Below, piece by piece: positions 1 to 6,133 of a stretch of 9,150 nucleotides of DNA. The notes under the pieces were generated by a model. The model was not told the DNA's origin and did no database searches. It saw only the letters and a program-made list of their open reading frames with translations. Source of the stretch: Rhodobacterales bacterium. GTDB lineage: Bacteria > Pseudomonadota > Alphaproteobacteria > Rhodobacterales > Rhodobacteraceae. The stretch spans positions 1 through 9,150 of the forward strand of contig JAAFHS010000062.1 of assembly GCA_013298485.1 (NCBI GenBank), given 5' to 3'. Position 1 is the first letter of the stretch; each line of letters begins with the position of its first letter. The position numbers and the translations under genes were made by a program.

Positions 1-1003
1 TGATCGGATAGCCATAGGGCAGTTGCGGGGCCTCATCCGTGCCATAGGTCTGCAGCAGGGGAAAGCGGCGGTCGGGTTTGTAATGGTGGTCCGAATGGCG
101 CTGCAGGTTGATCAGCAGCCAGTTTGAGGCCCGGTGGGCGGCGTTCCACGAATGGCGCGGCAGGACATGTTCGTATTTGCCGCCCCCCAGATGACGGCGG
201 GTGAGGCCGTAATGTTCGATGTAATTCACCAGTTCCAACTGCCAGATCGCAACGAAGGCCTGCAGGATGAACAAGAGCGGCCCCATCGGCCCGCCGACGA
301 TCGCCGCGATCACCAGCATGCCGATTTGCAGCATCGCGTAGCGCCAGAACGGATTGCTGCGATGCCAGACGGGCAGGCCGCGCCGGGCGAGCATGGCACG
401 CTCGGCCTTCCAGGACGACATGAGCGATTCCCCCAGAACGCGGGGAAAGAAGCGATGGAAGCCTTCGTTATAGCGGGCCGTCACCGGGTCACGCGCGGTA
501 CCGACATACAGATGATGCACGCGCAGATGTTCAGACCGGAAATGCCCGTAAAGTACGGAGGCGAGCAAGAGATCACCCATCCAGCGCTCCAGCACGGGTT
601 TCTGGTGCATCAGCTCATGGCTGTAATTGATACCGATAGTGCCGGAGATCACCCCCATGCCGAAGAACAGCCCGATGATTTCAAGCGGCCCCAGATGCGG
701 GGCCTGCGGCACATACCACAAAAGCCACAGCAGCAATATGAACTGCACCGGAAACCAGATCAGCGTGATCAGGCGGTACCAGAACAGATCTGCCTCAGGC
801 GTGGCAAGATCGGCATTATCCTCGTTCAGGCCCTGCAGGGCATCAAGGATCGAAAAGAGACCCCATTAAAACAGCGGGGCCAGCAGCACGGTCCACCCGC
901 CCGTCAGCGCCCCCAGCACGACAACCGGCACCATCGCCAGCGAGAGCCAGAACGGCAGCGCGTTCTGCCAGCGGGCAACTTCAACGGCGGGGATCGTGGT
1001 CAT
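1..1003 (-). pseudogene. alkB: Alkane 1-monooxygenase (AlkB family), interrupted by an in-frame TAA; 3' end outside the window
   Basis: Integral-membrane non-haem di-iron hydroxylase family that oxidises the terminal carbon of alkanes to 1-alkanols using rubredoxin electrons. Reading from ATG at 1003-1001, the frame is open to the left edge (334 codons) except for TAA at 868-866 (codon 46). Numbering through that stop, all iron-binding histidine motifs are present: HELMH (129-133), EHLRVHH (158-164), NYIEHYG (260-266) and QRHSDHH (301-307). Hydrophobic helices surround them. The start is supported by AGAGGA about six bases upstream. The frame is identical before and after the stop, so this is a single nonsense codon and not a frameshift. 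Homologues usually carry an aromatic or small residue followed by Trp here, so a Tyr codon changed to TAA is the simplest explanation. No in-frame ATG soon after the stop could rescue translation, although a sequencing error would look the same. It lies 48 bases downstream of mutY on the same strand. Family assignment is firm; loss of function is inferred. Confidence 0.88.
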
Positions 1004-1022
1004 CGGCATCCTCTTGATCTTT

Positions 1023-1055
1023 GCAGCATTTTGCTGCGTCTTGACGAAAGGTCAA
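1023..1055 (-). promoter_or_regulatory. Two adjacent inverted repeats between mutY and alkB
   Basis: Arms TTGAC (1041-1045) and GTCAA (1051-1055) enclose five bases and overlap the mutY stop codon. Arms GCAGCA (1023-1028) and TGCTGC (1032-1037) enclose TTT. Both are perfect. Neither is followed by a T-run in the mutY direction, so they are not classic terminators. They could stabilise the mutY mRNA end, or the TTGAC/GTCAA element could be an operator for alkB. Its five-base spacer is one base longer than an FNR/CRP-type half-site pair. Function is not established. Confidence 0.4.
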
Positions 1056-2116
1056 CGCGGCGCTTCGCCACCCGACGCAAGGTCATAGGCCTTGCGCATC
1101 ACGGTGGGCAGATCGGCGGGCCGGAAATCCGCGCGCGGCAGGAAGGTGCCGCGCAGCGGCGTGGCATCCGGCCCGACATCGGCGACCATCAGCGCCAGAT
1201 GCAGATGGAAATGGGTGAATGTGTGACGGACCTCGCCCGCGCAGCACCAATCGGCGGTCAGCGGGGCATCGCCCCCCGCCCCATCCCAATCGGTGCCGGG
1301 CCAGCCCAGCATCCCACCCAAGAGGCCCTTGTCCGGTCGCCGCTCGACCAGATAGGCCCCGTCATCGCGCCGCGCGATCCAGACGGTGCCATGGCGTGTG
1401 GGTGTGGCCGCCTTGCGCGTTTTGCGGGGCAGGCTGGCCTGAATGCCCATCGCGCGCGCCTCGCAATGGTGTATCCACGGGCAAATCCCGCAGGCGGGGT
1501 TGCGCGGCGTGCAGATCGTGGCGCCAAGGTCCATCACGGCCTGGGCGTAATCACCGGAGCGGTGGGGTGGCGTCAGCGTCGCGGCAAGGGCCGTCAGTTC
1601 CGCCTTTGCCCCCGGCAAGGGGGCCTGCACCGCAAACATCCGCGCCATCACACGCTCGACATTGCCATCCACCACCACAGCCGCCTCGTCATAGGCAATC
1701 GCCGCGATGGCCGCCGCAGTATAGGGCCCGATCCCCGGCAGGGTCAGCAGACCGTCACGCGTGCCGGGGAAACTGCCCCCATGGTCTGCCACCACGGCGC
1801 GCGCGCATTTCAGCAGGTTGCGCGCGCGGGCGTAGTACCCAAGCCCCGCCCATTCGCCCATCACATCCGAATCATCCGCGCCCGCCAGATCACGCACCGT
1901 CGGCCAGCGCGCGGTGAAGCGGTGGAAATAGTCGCGTACGGCGGCCACGGTGGTTTGCTGCAACATCACCTCGGACAGCCAGACGCGGTAGGGATCGGGC
2001 GGCACGCCCGCCGCACGGTCGCCGGGCGATATGCGCCAAGGCATCACGCGGGCATGCGCGTCGTACCAGCGCAGCAGCGCGTCCGCCAAAGCCGTGTTCA
2101 TCGCCCCGTCTGCCAA
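1052..2116 (-). CDS. mutY: A/G-specific adenine DNA glycosylase MutY
   Basis: Base-excision repair enzyme that removes adenine mispaired with 8-oxoguanine or guanine. The N-terminal half is the endonuclease III-like HhH-GPD fold: catalytic Glu49 in SEVMLQQT, the helix-hairpin-helix LPGIGPYTA (126-134) and catalytic Asp150 in VDGNV. Cys202, Cys209, Cys212 and Cys218 give the C-x6-C-x2-C-x5-C pattern that binds the 4Fe-4S cluster. The C-terminal third resembles the MutT-like domain that reads 8-oxoG, with HTFTHFHLHL as the typical conserved His/Phe stretch. Length (354 aa) is normal. The listed start is TTG at 2116-2114, preceded by AAAGGGG about seven bases upstream. ATG at 2101-2099 would give 349 aa but has its purine-rich stretch too close. 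Either start leaves all domains intact. It is divergent from the dciA-like gene and upstream of alkB, with which it may be co-transcribed. Confidence 0.96.
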   Translation of the reverse strand: MADGAMNTALADALLRWYDAHARVMPWRISPGDRAAGVPPDPYRVWLSEVMLQQTTVAAVRDYFHRFTARWPTVRDLAGADDSDVMGEWAGLGYYARARNLLKCARAVVADHGGSFPGTRDGLLTLPGIGPYTAAAIAAIAYDEAAVVVDGNVERVMARMFAVQAPLPGAKAELTALAATLTPPHRSGDYAQAVMDLGATICTPRNPACGICPWIHHCEARAMGIQASLPRKTRKAATPTRHGTVWIARRDDGAYLVERRPDKGLLGGMLGWPGTDWDGAGGDAPLTADWCCAGEVRHTFTHFHLHLALMVADVGPDATPLRGTFLPRADFRPADLPTVMRKAYDLASGGEAPR

Positions 2117-2196
2117 GTTTCGCCCCTTTCCCGCACAGCCCTACTGGCGGCGCATCTGTGGTCGGGTAAGATAGCGGGATTCCCGGCAGGATAAAG

Positions 2197-2724
2197 ATGG
2201 CCCGCAAACCGCTTCCCCCCCCCAGCCCCACGCGCCGCATGCGCGGGTTCGAGGCCGCCGCCGGTTTCGTCAAAGACCCCGTGCGCGCGGTTGGTGAAAG
2301 CCGTGGTTTCGCCGTTGCACGCCTGCTGACCCATTGGGCCGATATCGTGGGCGAGGATCTGGCCCGCACCACACGCCCCGTGAAGGTGGGGTACGGACGC
2401 GAAGGCATGGGGGCCACGCTGACGCTGCTGACGACGTCGTCGCAGGCCCCCATGGTGCAGATGGACCTGCCACGCATCAAAGACCGCGTGAATGCCTGCT
2501 ATGGCTATGCCGCGATTGCGCGTATCAGTGTGACGCAGACCGCCCCGACAGGCTTTGCTGAAGGTCAGGTGGAATTCACCCCCGCACCCAAGGTGGCCAA
2601 ACCCGTCGACCCTGCAATCACGGCGGCAGCGGCGGCGACGGCCCGGGATGTGCAGGACACATCATTGCGAGCGGCGCTTGAAAATCTGGCGCGAAATGTT
2701 CTATCTCGACGCAAATCATCATAA
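2197..2724 (+). CDS. DUF721 (DciA-like) protein
   Basis: A 175-residue soluble protein of the DUF721 family. The family includes DciA, the replicative helicase (DnaB) loader used by bacteria that lack DnaC, so a role in DNA replication is plausible but inferred. The recognisable region is residues about 15-110: a short helical start, then HWADIVGEDLARTTRPVKV (46-64), which matches the W-x-x-I-V-G core, and a beta-rich part ending in DRVNACYGYAAIARISV. The C-terminal third is Ala-rich and probably flexible, ending in a basic RRKSS. The ATG is preceded by GGCAGGATAAAG, an acceptable ribosome-binding site. The stop lies 12 bases before the DsbA-like gene, indicating one transcript. It is divergent from mutY across about 80 bases that must hold both promoters; TAAGAT at 2167-2172 could be a -10 element, but no convincing -35 accompanies it. 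Confidence 0.85.
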   Translation: MARKPLPPPSPTRRMRGFEAAAGFVKDPVRAVGESRGFAVARLLTHWADIVGEDLARTTRPVKVGYGREGMGATLTLLTTSSQAPMVQMDLPRIKDRVNACYGYAAIARISVTQTAPTGFAEGQVEFTPAPKVAKPVDPAITAAAAATARDVQDTSLRAALENLARNVLSRRKSS

Positions 2725-2736
2725 GGCGGATCAGGC

Positions 2737-3366
2737 ATGACTTTCAGTTTCAAGGCGTTCTTCCCCGCAGCCGCGCTTGTCATCGGTCTGACCCTGCCCG
2801 CCATGGCACAAGAGGCTGCGACCGAGGCTGCGGTGACGCCGACGCCCGCCTACATGGCGATCGGCCCCGCAGATGCCAAAGTCACGATCGTGGAATATGC
2901 ATCCTTTACCTGCCCGCATTGCGCGAACTTTCATGCGGCGGTCTTCAAGCCGCTGAAGGCGGATTACATCGACACCGGCAAGGTCCGCTTTGAATTCCGC
3001 GAGGTGTATTTTGACCGCTATGGTCTTTGGGCATCGATGATGGCCCGCTGTGGCGGTGAACTGCGGTTTTTCGGGATCACCGACATTCTTTACACGACCC
3101 AGCAGGAATGGGCCGGAACCGACGATGCCGGAACGGTGGTTGAAAACCTGAAACGCATCGGACGCACCGTGGGCATGGAAGATGCGGCCATTGACACCTG
3201 CCTGAATGATGCCGGCATGGCTGAGGCGCTGGTGGCGCAGTACCAGACAAATTCGACCGCCGATGGGGTTGAGGGAACACCAACCCTGCTGATCAACGGC
3301 GAGAAACACTCCAACATGTCCTACGAAGACCTGAAGCTGATCATCGACCCGCTTCTGGCGGAGTGA
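2737..3366 (+). CDS. Periplasmic DsbA-family thiol:disulfide oxidoreductase
   Basis: Thioredoxin-fold protein expected to form or shuffle disulfides in exported proteins. Residues 1-24 form a signal peptide: Lys6, a hydrophobic core, and AMA before Gln25 as the signal peptidase I site. The mature protein begins with an Ala/Thr-rich linker, then VTIVEYASFTCPHCANF carries the redox motif C59-P-H-C62. The cis-proline loop is GVEGTP with Pro182. Two further cysteines, Cys105 and Cys155, lie in the inserted helical domain and could form a second disulfide. Total length of 209 aa fits the DsbA/DSBA-like thioredoxin group (thioredoxin_4 type) common in alphaproteobacteria. An AGGCGGA site lies about six bases upstream of the ATG. 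It follows the DUF721 gene by 12 bases and converges on lpxK. Which substrates it oxidises, and whether it works with a DsbB, cannot be told from here. Confidence 0.93.
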   Translation: MTFSFKAFFPAAALVIGLTLPAMAQEAATEAAVTPTPAYMAIGPADAKVTIVEYASFTCPHCANFHAAVFKPLKADYIDTGKVRFEFREVYFDRYGLWASMMARCGGELRFFGITDILYTTQQEWAGTDDAGTVVENLKRIGRTVGMEDAAIDTCLNDAGMAEALVAQYQTNSTADGVEGTPTLLINGEKHSNMSYEDLKLIIDPLLAE

Positions 3367-3405
3367 CAGCGCCCGCGCAGACAGAAGGCGGTTCAGGTGG
3401 TGGAT

Positions 3406-3420
3406 GCCGGAGCCTCCGGC
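3406..3420. terminator. Perfect palindrome between convergent dsbA-like and lpxK genes, possible bidirectional terminator/repeat
   Basis: GCCGGAG (3406-3412) and CTCCGGC (3414-3420) are perfect inverted arms around a single C, followed by GGGGATATTT. The element sits in the 79-base gap between two converging genes, where a bidirectional terminator is expected. The one-base spacer means the real loop would use several stem bases, and there is no long T-run. From memory, similar CCGGAGCCTCCGG-plus-ATATTT sequences recur between genes in Rhodobacteraceae, so it may belong to a dispersed repeat family. Confidence 0.5.
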
Positions 3421-3445
3421 GGGGATATTTGCGGACAGAAAATGA

Positions 3446-4426
3446 TCAGCGCGCGGGCATGTTTGCCAAGGCCGCATCGATTGCGCCCCAATCATCCAGA
3501 TGCAGCCGCACCGGCAGGGTGAGCGCGCGCGCGTGGAACGCCGCAGGCAGGCGCACGGCATCCTTTTCGGTAGTGACGAGTTGCGCGCCAAGCGATGCCG
3601 CCTCGCGCTCCAGCCGGGTCATCAGCGCATCGGTCAGTGGCTGGTGATCGTCCAGGGCTTCGGTGCGCAGAATCTCCGCACCTTCCGCGCGCAGGGTGGC
3701 AAAGAATTTCTCAGGATGCCCGATGCCCGCAAAGGCAAACACGCGGGCCCCTGCCCATGACATGCCCGTCGGCAAGGGCCGCAATGCACCCGTCACATGC
3801 GGAATGGTGATCGCAGGGCCCCAGGCGGCGGCAAACCGCGCCTGCGCGTCCGGCGGGCCGATGGACAGGATGAGGGTGGCGCGTGCAAGGCCGGTGGCCA
3901 CGGGTTCGCGCAGGGGCCCCGCGGGCAGGCACAGACCATTGCCAAAACCTTTGTCTGCATCCACCACGATGATCGCGATATCCTTGATAACGCCCGGGTT
4001 CTGAAACCCGTCATCCAGCAGGATCATGTCCGCGCCCTGCGTGGCCGCCTGCATCCCCGCCGCACGGTCGCGTGCCACCCATGTCGGCGCAAAGGCCGCC
4101 AGCAGCAACGGCTCATCCCCCACATCCGCCGCCGTGTGGCGCTGCGGATCAACCCGGATAGGCCCCGCCAGCCGCCCGCCATGCCCGCGCGAGACGACAT
4201 GCGCGACCGTGCCCCGTGCCGCCAATCGTTCAATCAGGGCGATGGTGGTCGGCGTCTTGCCCGTGCCGCCTGCATTCAGATTGCCCACACAGACCACCGG
4301 CACCGCCGCCCGCATCCCCGCCCGCGCCACGCGCCGTGCCGTGGCCCAGGCATAGGCCGCCCCCAGCGGGCGCAGCAGGGTGGCCATCAGGCCGGGCGGG
4401 CGGTACCAGAATGCGGGCGGGCGCAT
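3446..4426 (-). CDS. lpxK: Tetraacyldisaccharide 4'-kinase LpxK
   Basis: Inner-membrane-associated kinase that phosphorylates the 4' position of the tetraacyl-disaccharide 1-phosphate, producing lipid IVA in the Raetz pathway. The 326-residue length is typical. Residues 7-36 form the hydrophobic/basic N-terminal membrane-binding segment. GNLNAGGTGKTPTT (48-61) is the Walker A loop with Lys57 and Thr58. SRGHGG (79-84), VGDEP (102-106) and LLDDGFQN (136-143) are family signatures, the last holding the conserved acidic pair. AFAGIGHPEKFF and the late VTTEKDAVRL are also characteristic of LpxK. The start ATG overlaps the stop of the upstream waaA-like gene by one base (TGATG), so translation is probably coupled; GGTGAGGG just upstream can serve as ribosome-binding site. 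It is the last gene of the DUF4170-waaA-lpxK operon. Confidence 0.96.
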   Translation of the reverse strand: MRPPAFWYRPPGLMATLLRPLGAAYAWATARRVARAGMRAAVPVVCVGNLNAGGTGKTPTTIALIERLAARGTVAHVVSRGHGGRLAGPIRVDPQRHTAADVGDEPLLLAAFAPTWVARDRAAGMQAATQGADMILLDDGFQNPGVIKDIAIIVVDADKGFGNGLCLPAGPLREPVATGLARATLILSIGPPDAQARFAAAWGPAITIPHVTGALRPLPTGMSWAGARVFAFAGIGHPEKFFATLRAEGAEILRTEALDDHQPLTDALMTRLEREAASLGAQLVTTEKDAVRLPAAFHARALTLPVRLHLDDWGAIDAALANMPAR

Positions 4427-5622
4427 CAGCCCTCACCGTCCATCAGACGGCGGATCAGGGTGATCGCGTGCTCCGTCGCCTCGGCCCCTTCGCTGGTGAC
4501 GGTCCACGCCGCCTGTGCAAGACGCGCCGCACGGTCAGGTGACAGCAGATCGGCAAGTGCCTCCGCCAGATCGCCCGCCGATCCGATGACCCGCGCCGCG
4601 CGTGCCGCCCCCAGACGCCCGCAGGCCGGCCCGAAATCGCCTGTGCGCGGTCCGTAAAGGATTGCCGATCCCAGCGCCGCCGGTTCCAGCGGATTTCGGA
4701 TCAAGCCTTTGCCCGACAGGCTGCCACCCAGGAACGTAATGGGTGCCAGCCGGTACCACAGCCCGTATTCCCCCGGCGTATCGGCGATATAGACCTCCAC
4801 CTCCCGGTCTGGGCTTTGGTCCAGACTGCGGCGCGCCACGGCCCAGCCCTCCTCGGCCTCCATCCGTGCGGCCAGTGTCGCGGCCCTTTCTGGATCTTCG
4901 GGCGCCACGATCAGCAGCAGGCGATGCGCATGGCTGAGGCAGGCCCGGTGGGCTGCAATGGCTGCATCCTCTTCCGCCTCGGGCAGGCTTGCCGCGAACC
5001 AGACCGGGCGCGCCATCAGATCATGCGCGAGGGCCGCGCGTTCGTCCTCTACCGATGGCAGGGCTGCGGATTCCTCTTCCATCCGGCCCACGGCAGCTAC
5101 CGCCGATGGGGCCGCACCCGCCTTGCGAAACGCCCGCGCCGCGGGTTCATCCACCACCAGCACATGCGCAAAGGCCCCGAGGACCGCGCGCATCAGGCCC
5201 GGAAACCAGCCGTCCCGGTCCCGCATCACATAGGGCGCACTGCCATCGACGATCATCAGCGGCAGTTTGCGGTCTTCGCATTCATGGATCATGGCCGGGC
5301 GCAACTCGCCATCCGCAAACACCGCCACCTCGGGTTTCCAGTGATCCAGAAAGGCCCGCGCCTCGGCCGGGGTGTCATCGGGTGGGGGCTGCAGAATGAT
5401 CCCCTCGCCCACGGGCGGGGCCGCAGGGCAGGTCAGCAGCACCGTCACGCCATCGTCGTCGACCATGCGCCGGGCCAGTTCCATGATCGTGCGCGTCGCA
5501 TCCTGGCCCGGCGCATGAAGCCAGATCAGCCGTCCCGCCGGGCGCGGCGGACGCCCGGCACCAGGCGTGACAGCCTTTGCCAGTCGCAGGTTGTAAAGCG
5601 TCAGTCCAAGGGAATAGGCCAT
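4426..5622 (-). CDS. waaA: WaaA/KdtA-like 3-deoxy-D-manno-octulosonic acid (Kdo) transferase, divergent active site
   Basis: GT30-family glycosyltransferase, 398 aa, expected to add Kdo from CMP-Kdo to lipid IVA at the inner membrane. The Rossmann-like C-terminal half is well matched: ADTPGEYGLWYRLAPITFLGGSL followed by NPLEPAALGS, the family's donor-binding signature. The N-terminal half is weaker. The segment IWLHAPGQDATRTI (33-46) aligns with the normal HxxSVGE, yet the catalytic-base Glu position is Ala42 and the preceding Gly is Asp41. The Arg-His of the usual VPRHPER is Glu-Asp in IVAPEDPER, and the His before NPLE is Arg. The Glu in ADGELRP is kept. The pairing with lpxK and DUF4170 supports a lipopolysaccharide role, but it may be a divergent or non-catalytic homologue. 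ATG at 5622 has no clear ribosome-binding site; it lies 13 bases after the DUF4170 stop, so coupling is likely. The next in-frame Met (residue 47) would remove conserved sequence. Confidence 0.82.
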   Translation of the reverse strand: MAYSLGLTLYNLRLAKAVTPGAGRPPRPAGRLIWLHAPGQDATRTIMELARRMVDDDGVTVLLTCPAAPPVGEGIILQPPPDDTPAEARAFLDHWKPEVAVFADGELRPAMIHECEDRKLPLMIVDGSAPYVMRDRDGWFPGLMRAVLGAFAHVLVVDEPAARAFRKAGAAPSAVAAVGRMEEESAALPSVEDERAALAHDLMARPVWFAASLPEAEEDAAIAAHRACLSHAHRLLLIVAPEDPERAATLAARMEAEEGWAVARRSLDQSPDREVEVYIADTPGEYGLWYRLAPITFLGGSLSGKGLIRNPLEPAALGSAILYGPRTGDFGPACGRLGAARAARVIGSAGDLAEALADLLSPDRAARLAQAAWTVTSEGAEATEHAITLIRRLMDGEG

Positions 5623-5635
5623 TCAGAACAGCGGG

Positions 5636-5881
5636 TTATTCCCCCAACTCCTCCGTAGCACCGGCTGGTGCCGCCTCATCGCGCAGCCGGTGAATATGGG
5701 CGATGTAGTAGCGCATATGCGCGTTGTCGACGGTGCGCTGCGCCTCGGCCTTCCAGGCCAGAAAGGCGCTGGCATAATCGGGGTACATGCCGACGATATG
5801 AATGTCGTCCACATCCTTGAACACGTTCTTCGCGGGGTCTGTCAGTTCGCCGCCAAAAACAAGGTGCAGGCGTTGCGTCAT
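5636..5881 (-). CDS. DUF4170 domain protein
   Basis: Small 81-residue soluble protein of the DUF4170 family, which is largely alphaproteobacterial and has no established biochemical function. Recognisable features are the opening LHLVFGGEL, then IHIVGMYPDYASAFLAWKAEAQ and RYYIAHIHRL, the most conserved parts of the family. No signal peptide or membrane segment is visible. The C-terminus is Ala/Glu-rich. I chose ATG at 5881-5879 because GGAG lies about seven bases upstream and the protein matches the family from its first residues. The longer in-frame extension to 6214 would run through the intergenic region and does not look like protein. It is the first gene of a minus-strand set with the waaA-like gene (13 bases downstream) and lpxK, suggesting a role connected to lipid A/Kdo metabolism, by context only. 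Confidence 0.88.
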   Translation of the reverse strand: MTQRLHLVFGGELTDPAKNVFKDVDDIHIVGMYPDYASAFLAWKAEAQRTVDNAHMRYYIAHIHRLRDEAAPAGATEELGE

Positions 5882-5938
5882 GGTCCACTCCGGCTGGCTG
5901 CAATTCCGGCGAGAGCATAGGGATGCACGCCGTGCGGT

Positions 5939-5957
5939 CAAGGACGCAGGGTCCTTG
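5939..5957. promoter_or_regulatory. Inverted repeat in the divergent promoter region of the DUF4170 operon and the helicase
   Basis: CAAGGAC (5939-5945) and GTCCTTG (5951-5957) are perfect 7-base arms around GCAGG. With one bulge the pairing can extend outward through GTC/GAC. The 252 bases between the two divergent genes must contain both promoters. TATACA (5990-5995) and TATACG (6013-6018) look like -10 elements for the plus strand, but neither has a good -35 at the right distance. The repeat could be an operator or an RNA stem. No regulator is identifiable. Confidence 0.3.
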
Positions 5958-6084
5958 GACGCCGCACAGCACCGCTGCGTCATGCCCGCTATACAAGCGC
6001 CCCCTTTGCCCCTATACGCCCCCAGTCGGCCCAAGGATTCCGGGGCTGCCGTGGCGAGGAGGCCCGGCAGACGTGGGGAACAAA

Positions 6085-6118
6085 GGTGCCGCAAGACGGC
6101 ACCGGGGCACTGCGCCCC
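6085..6118 (+). promoter_or_regulatory. Two tandem hairpins in the probable 5' leader of the DEAD-box helicase
   Basis: First stem: GGTGCCG (6085-6091) with CGGCACC (6097-6103) around CAAGA. Second stem: GGGGC (6104-6108) with GCCCC (6114-6118) around ACTGC. They abut each other and end about 15 bases before the start codon, next to the ribosome-binding site GGGAAG. The second stem is followed by CCTTT, which gives it an attenuator-like look, but the T-tract is too short to call a terminator. Structured leaders controlling cold-induced RNA helicases are known in other bacteria, so translational or attenuation control is conceivable here. Confidence 0.4.
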
Positions 6119-6133
6119 CTTTGGGAAGTGAAC

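Noticed and set aside
864..866. Translation reinitiation at the ATG overlapping the alkB TAA
   Set aside because: It is out of frame with alkB and reaches a stop after seven codons.
1041..1055. FNR/CRP-type operator call for TTGAC...GTCAA
   Set aside because: The spacer is five bases, while such sites have four, so I list it only as an inverted repeat of unknown role.
134..2194. 686-codon open frame on the plus strand
   Set aside because: It lies antisense to mutY and alkB, whose conserved motifs are unmistakable. Its translation is His/Arg/Gln-rich with no family features, as expected for a shadow of GC-rich codons.
3797..5658. Two long plus-strand open frames (3797-4657 and 4816-5658)
   Set aside because: Both are antisense shadows of lpxK and the waaA-like gene, with Arg/Pro/His-rich translations and no recognisable domain.
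5623..5814. Small minus-strand frame ending at the waaA-like start (TGAATG)
   Set aside because: It lies fully within the DUF4170 gene in another frame and resembles no protein.
6086..6133. Longer helicase start at GTG 6086
   Set aside because: The added 16 residues come from a hairpin and lack family similarity; ATG 6134 has a clear ribosome-binding site.
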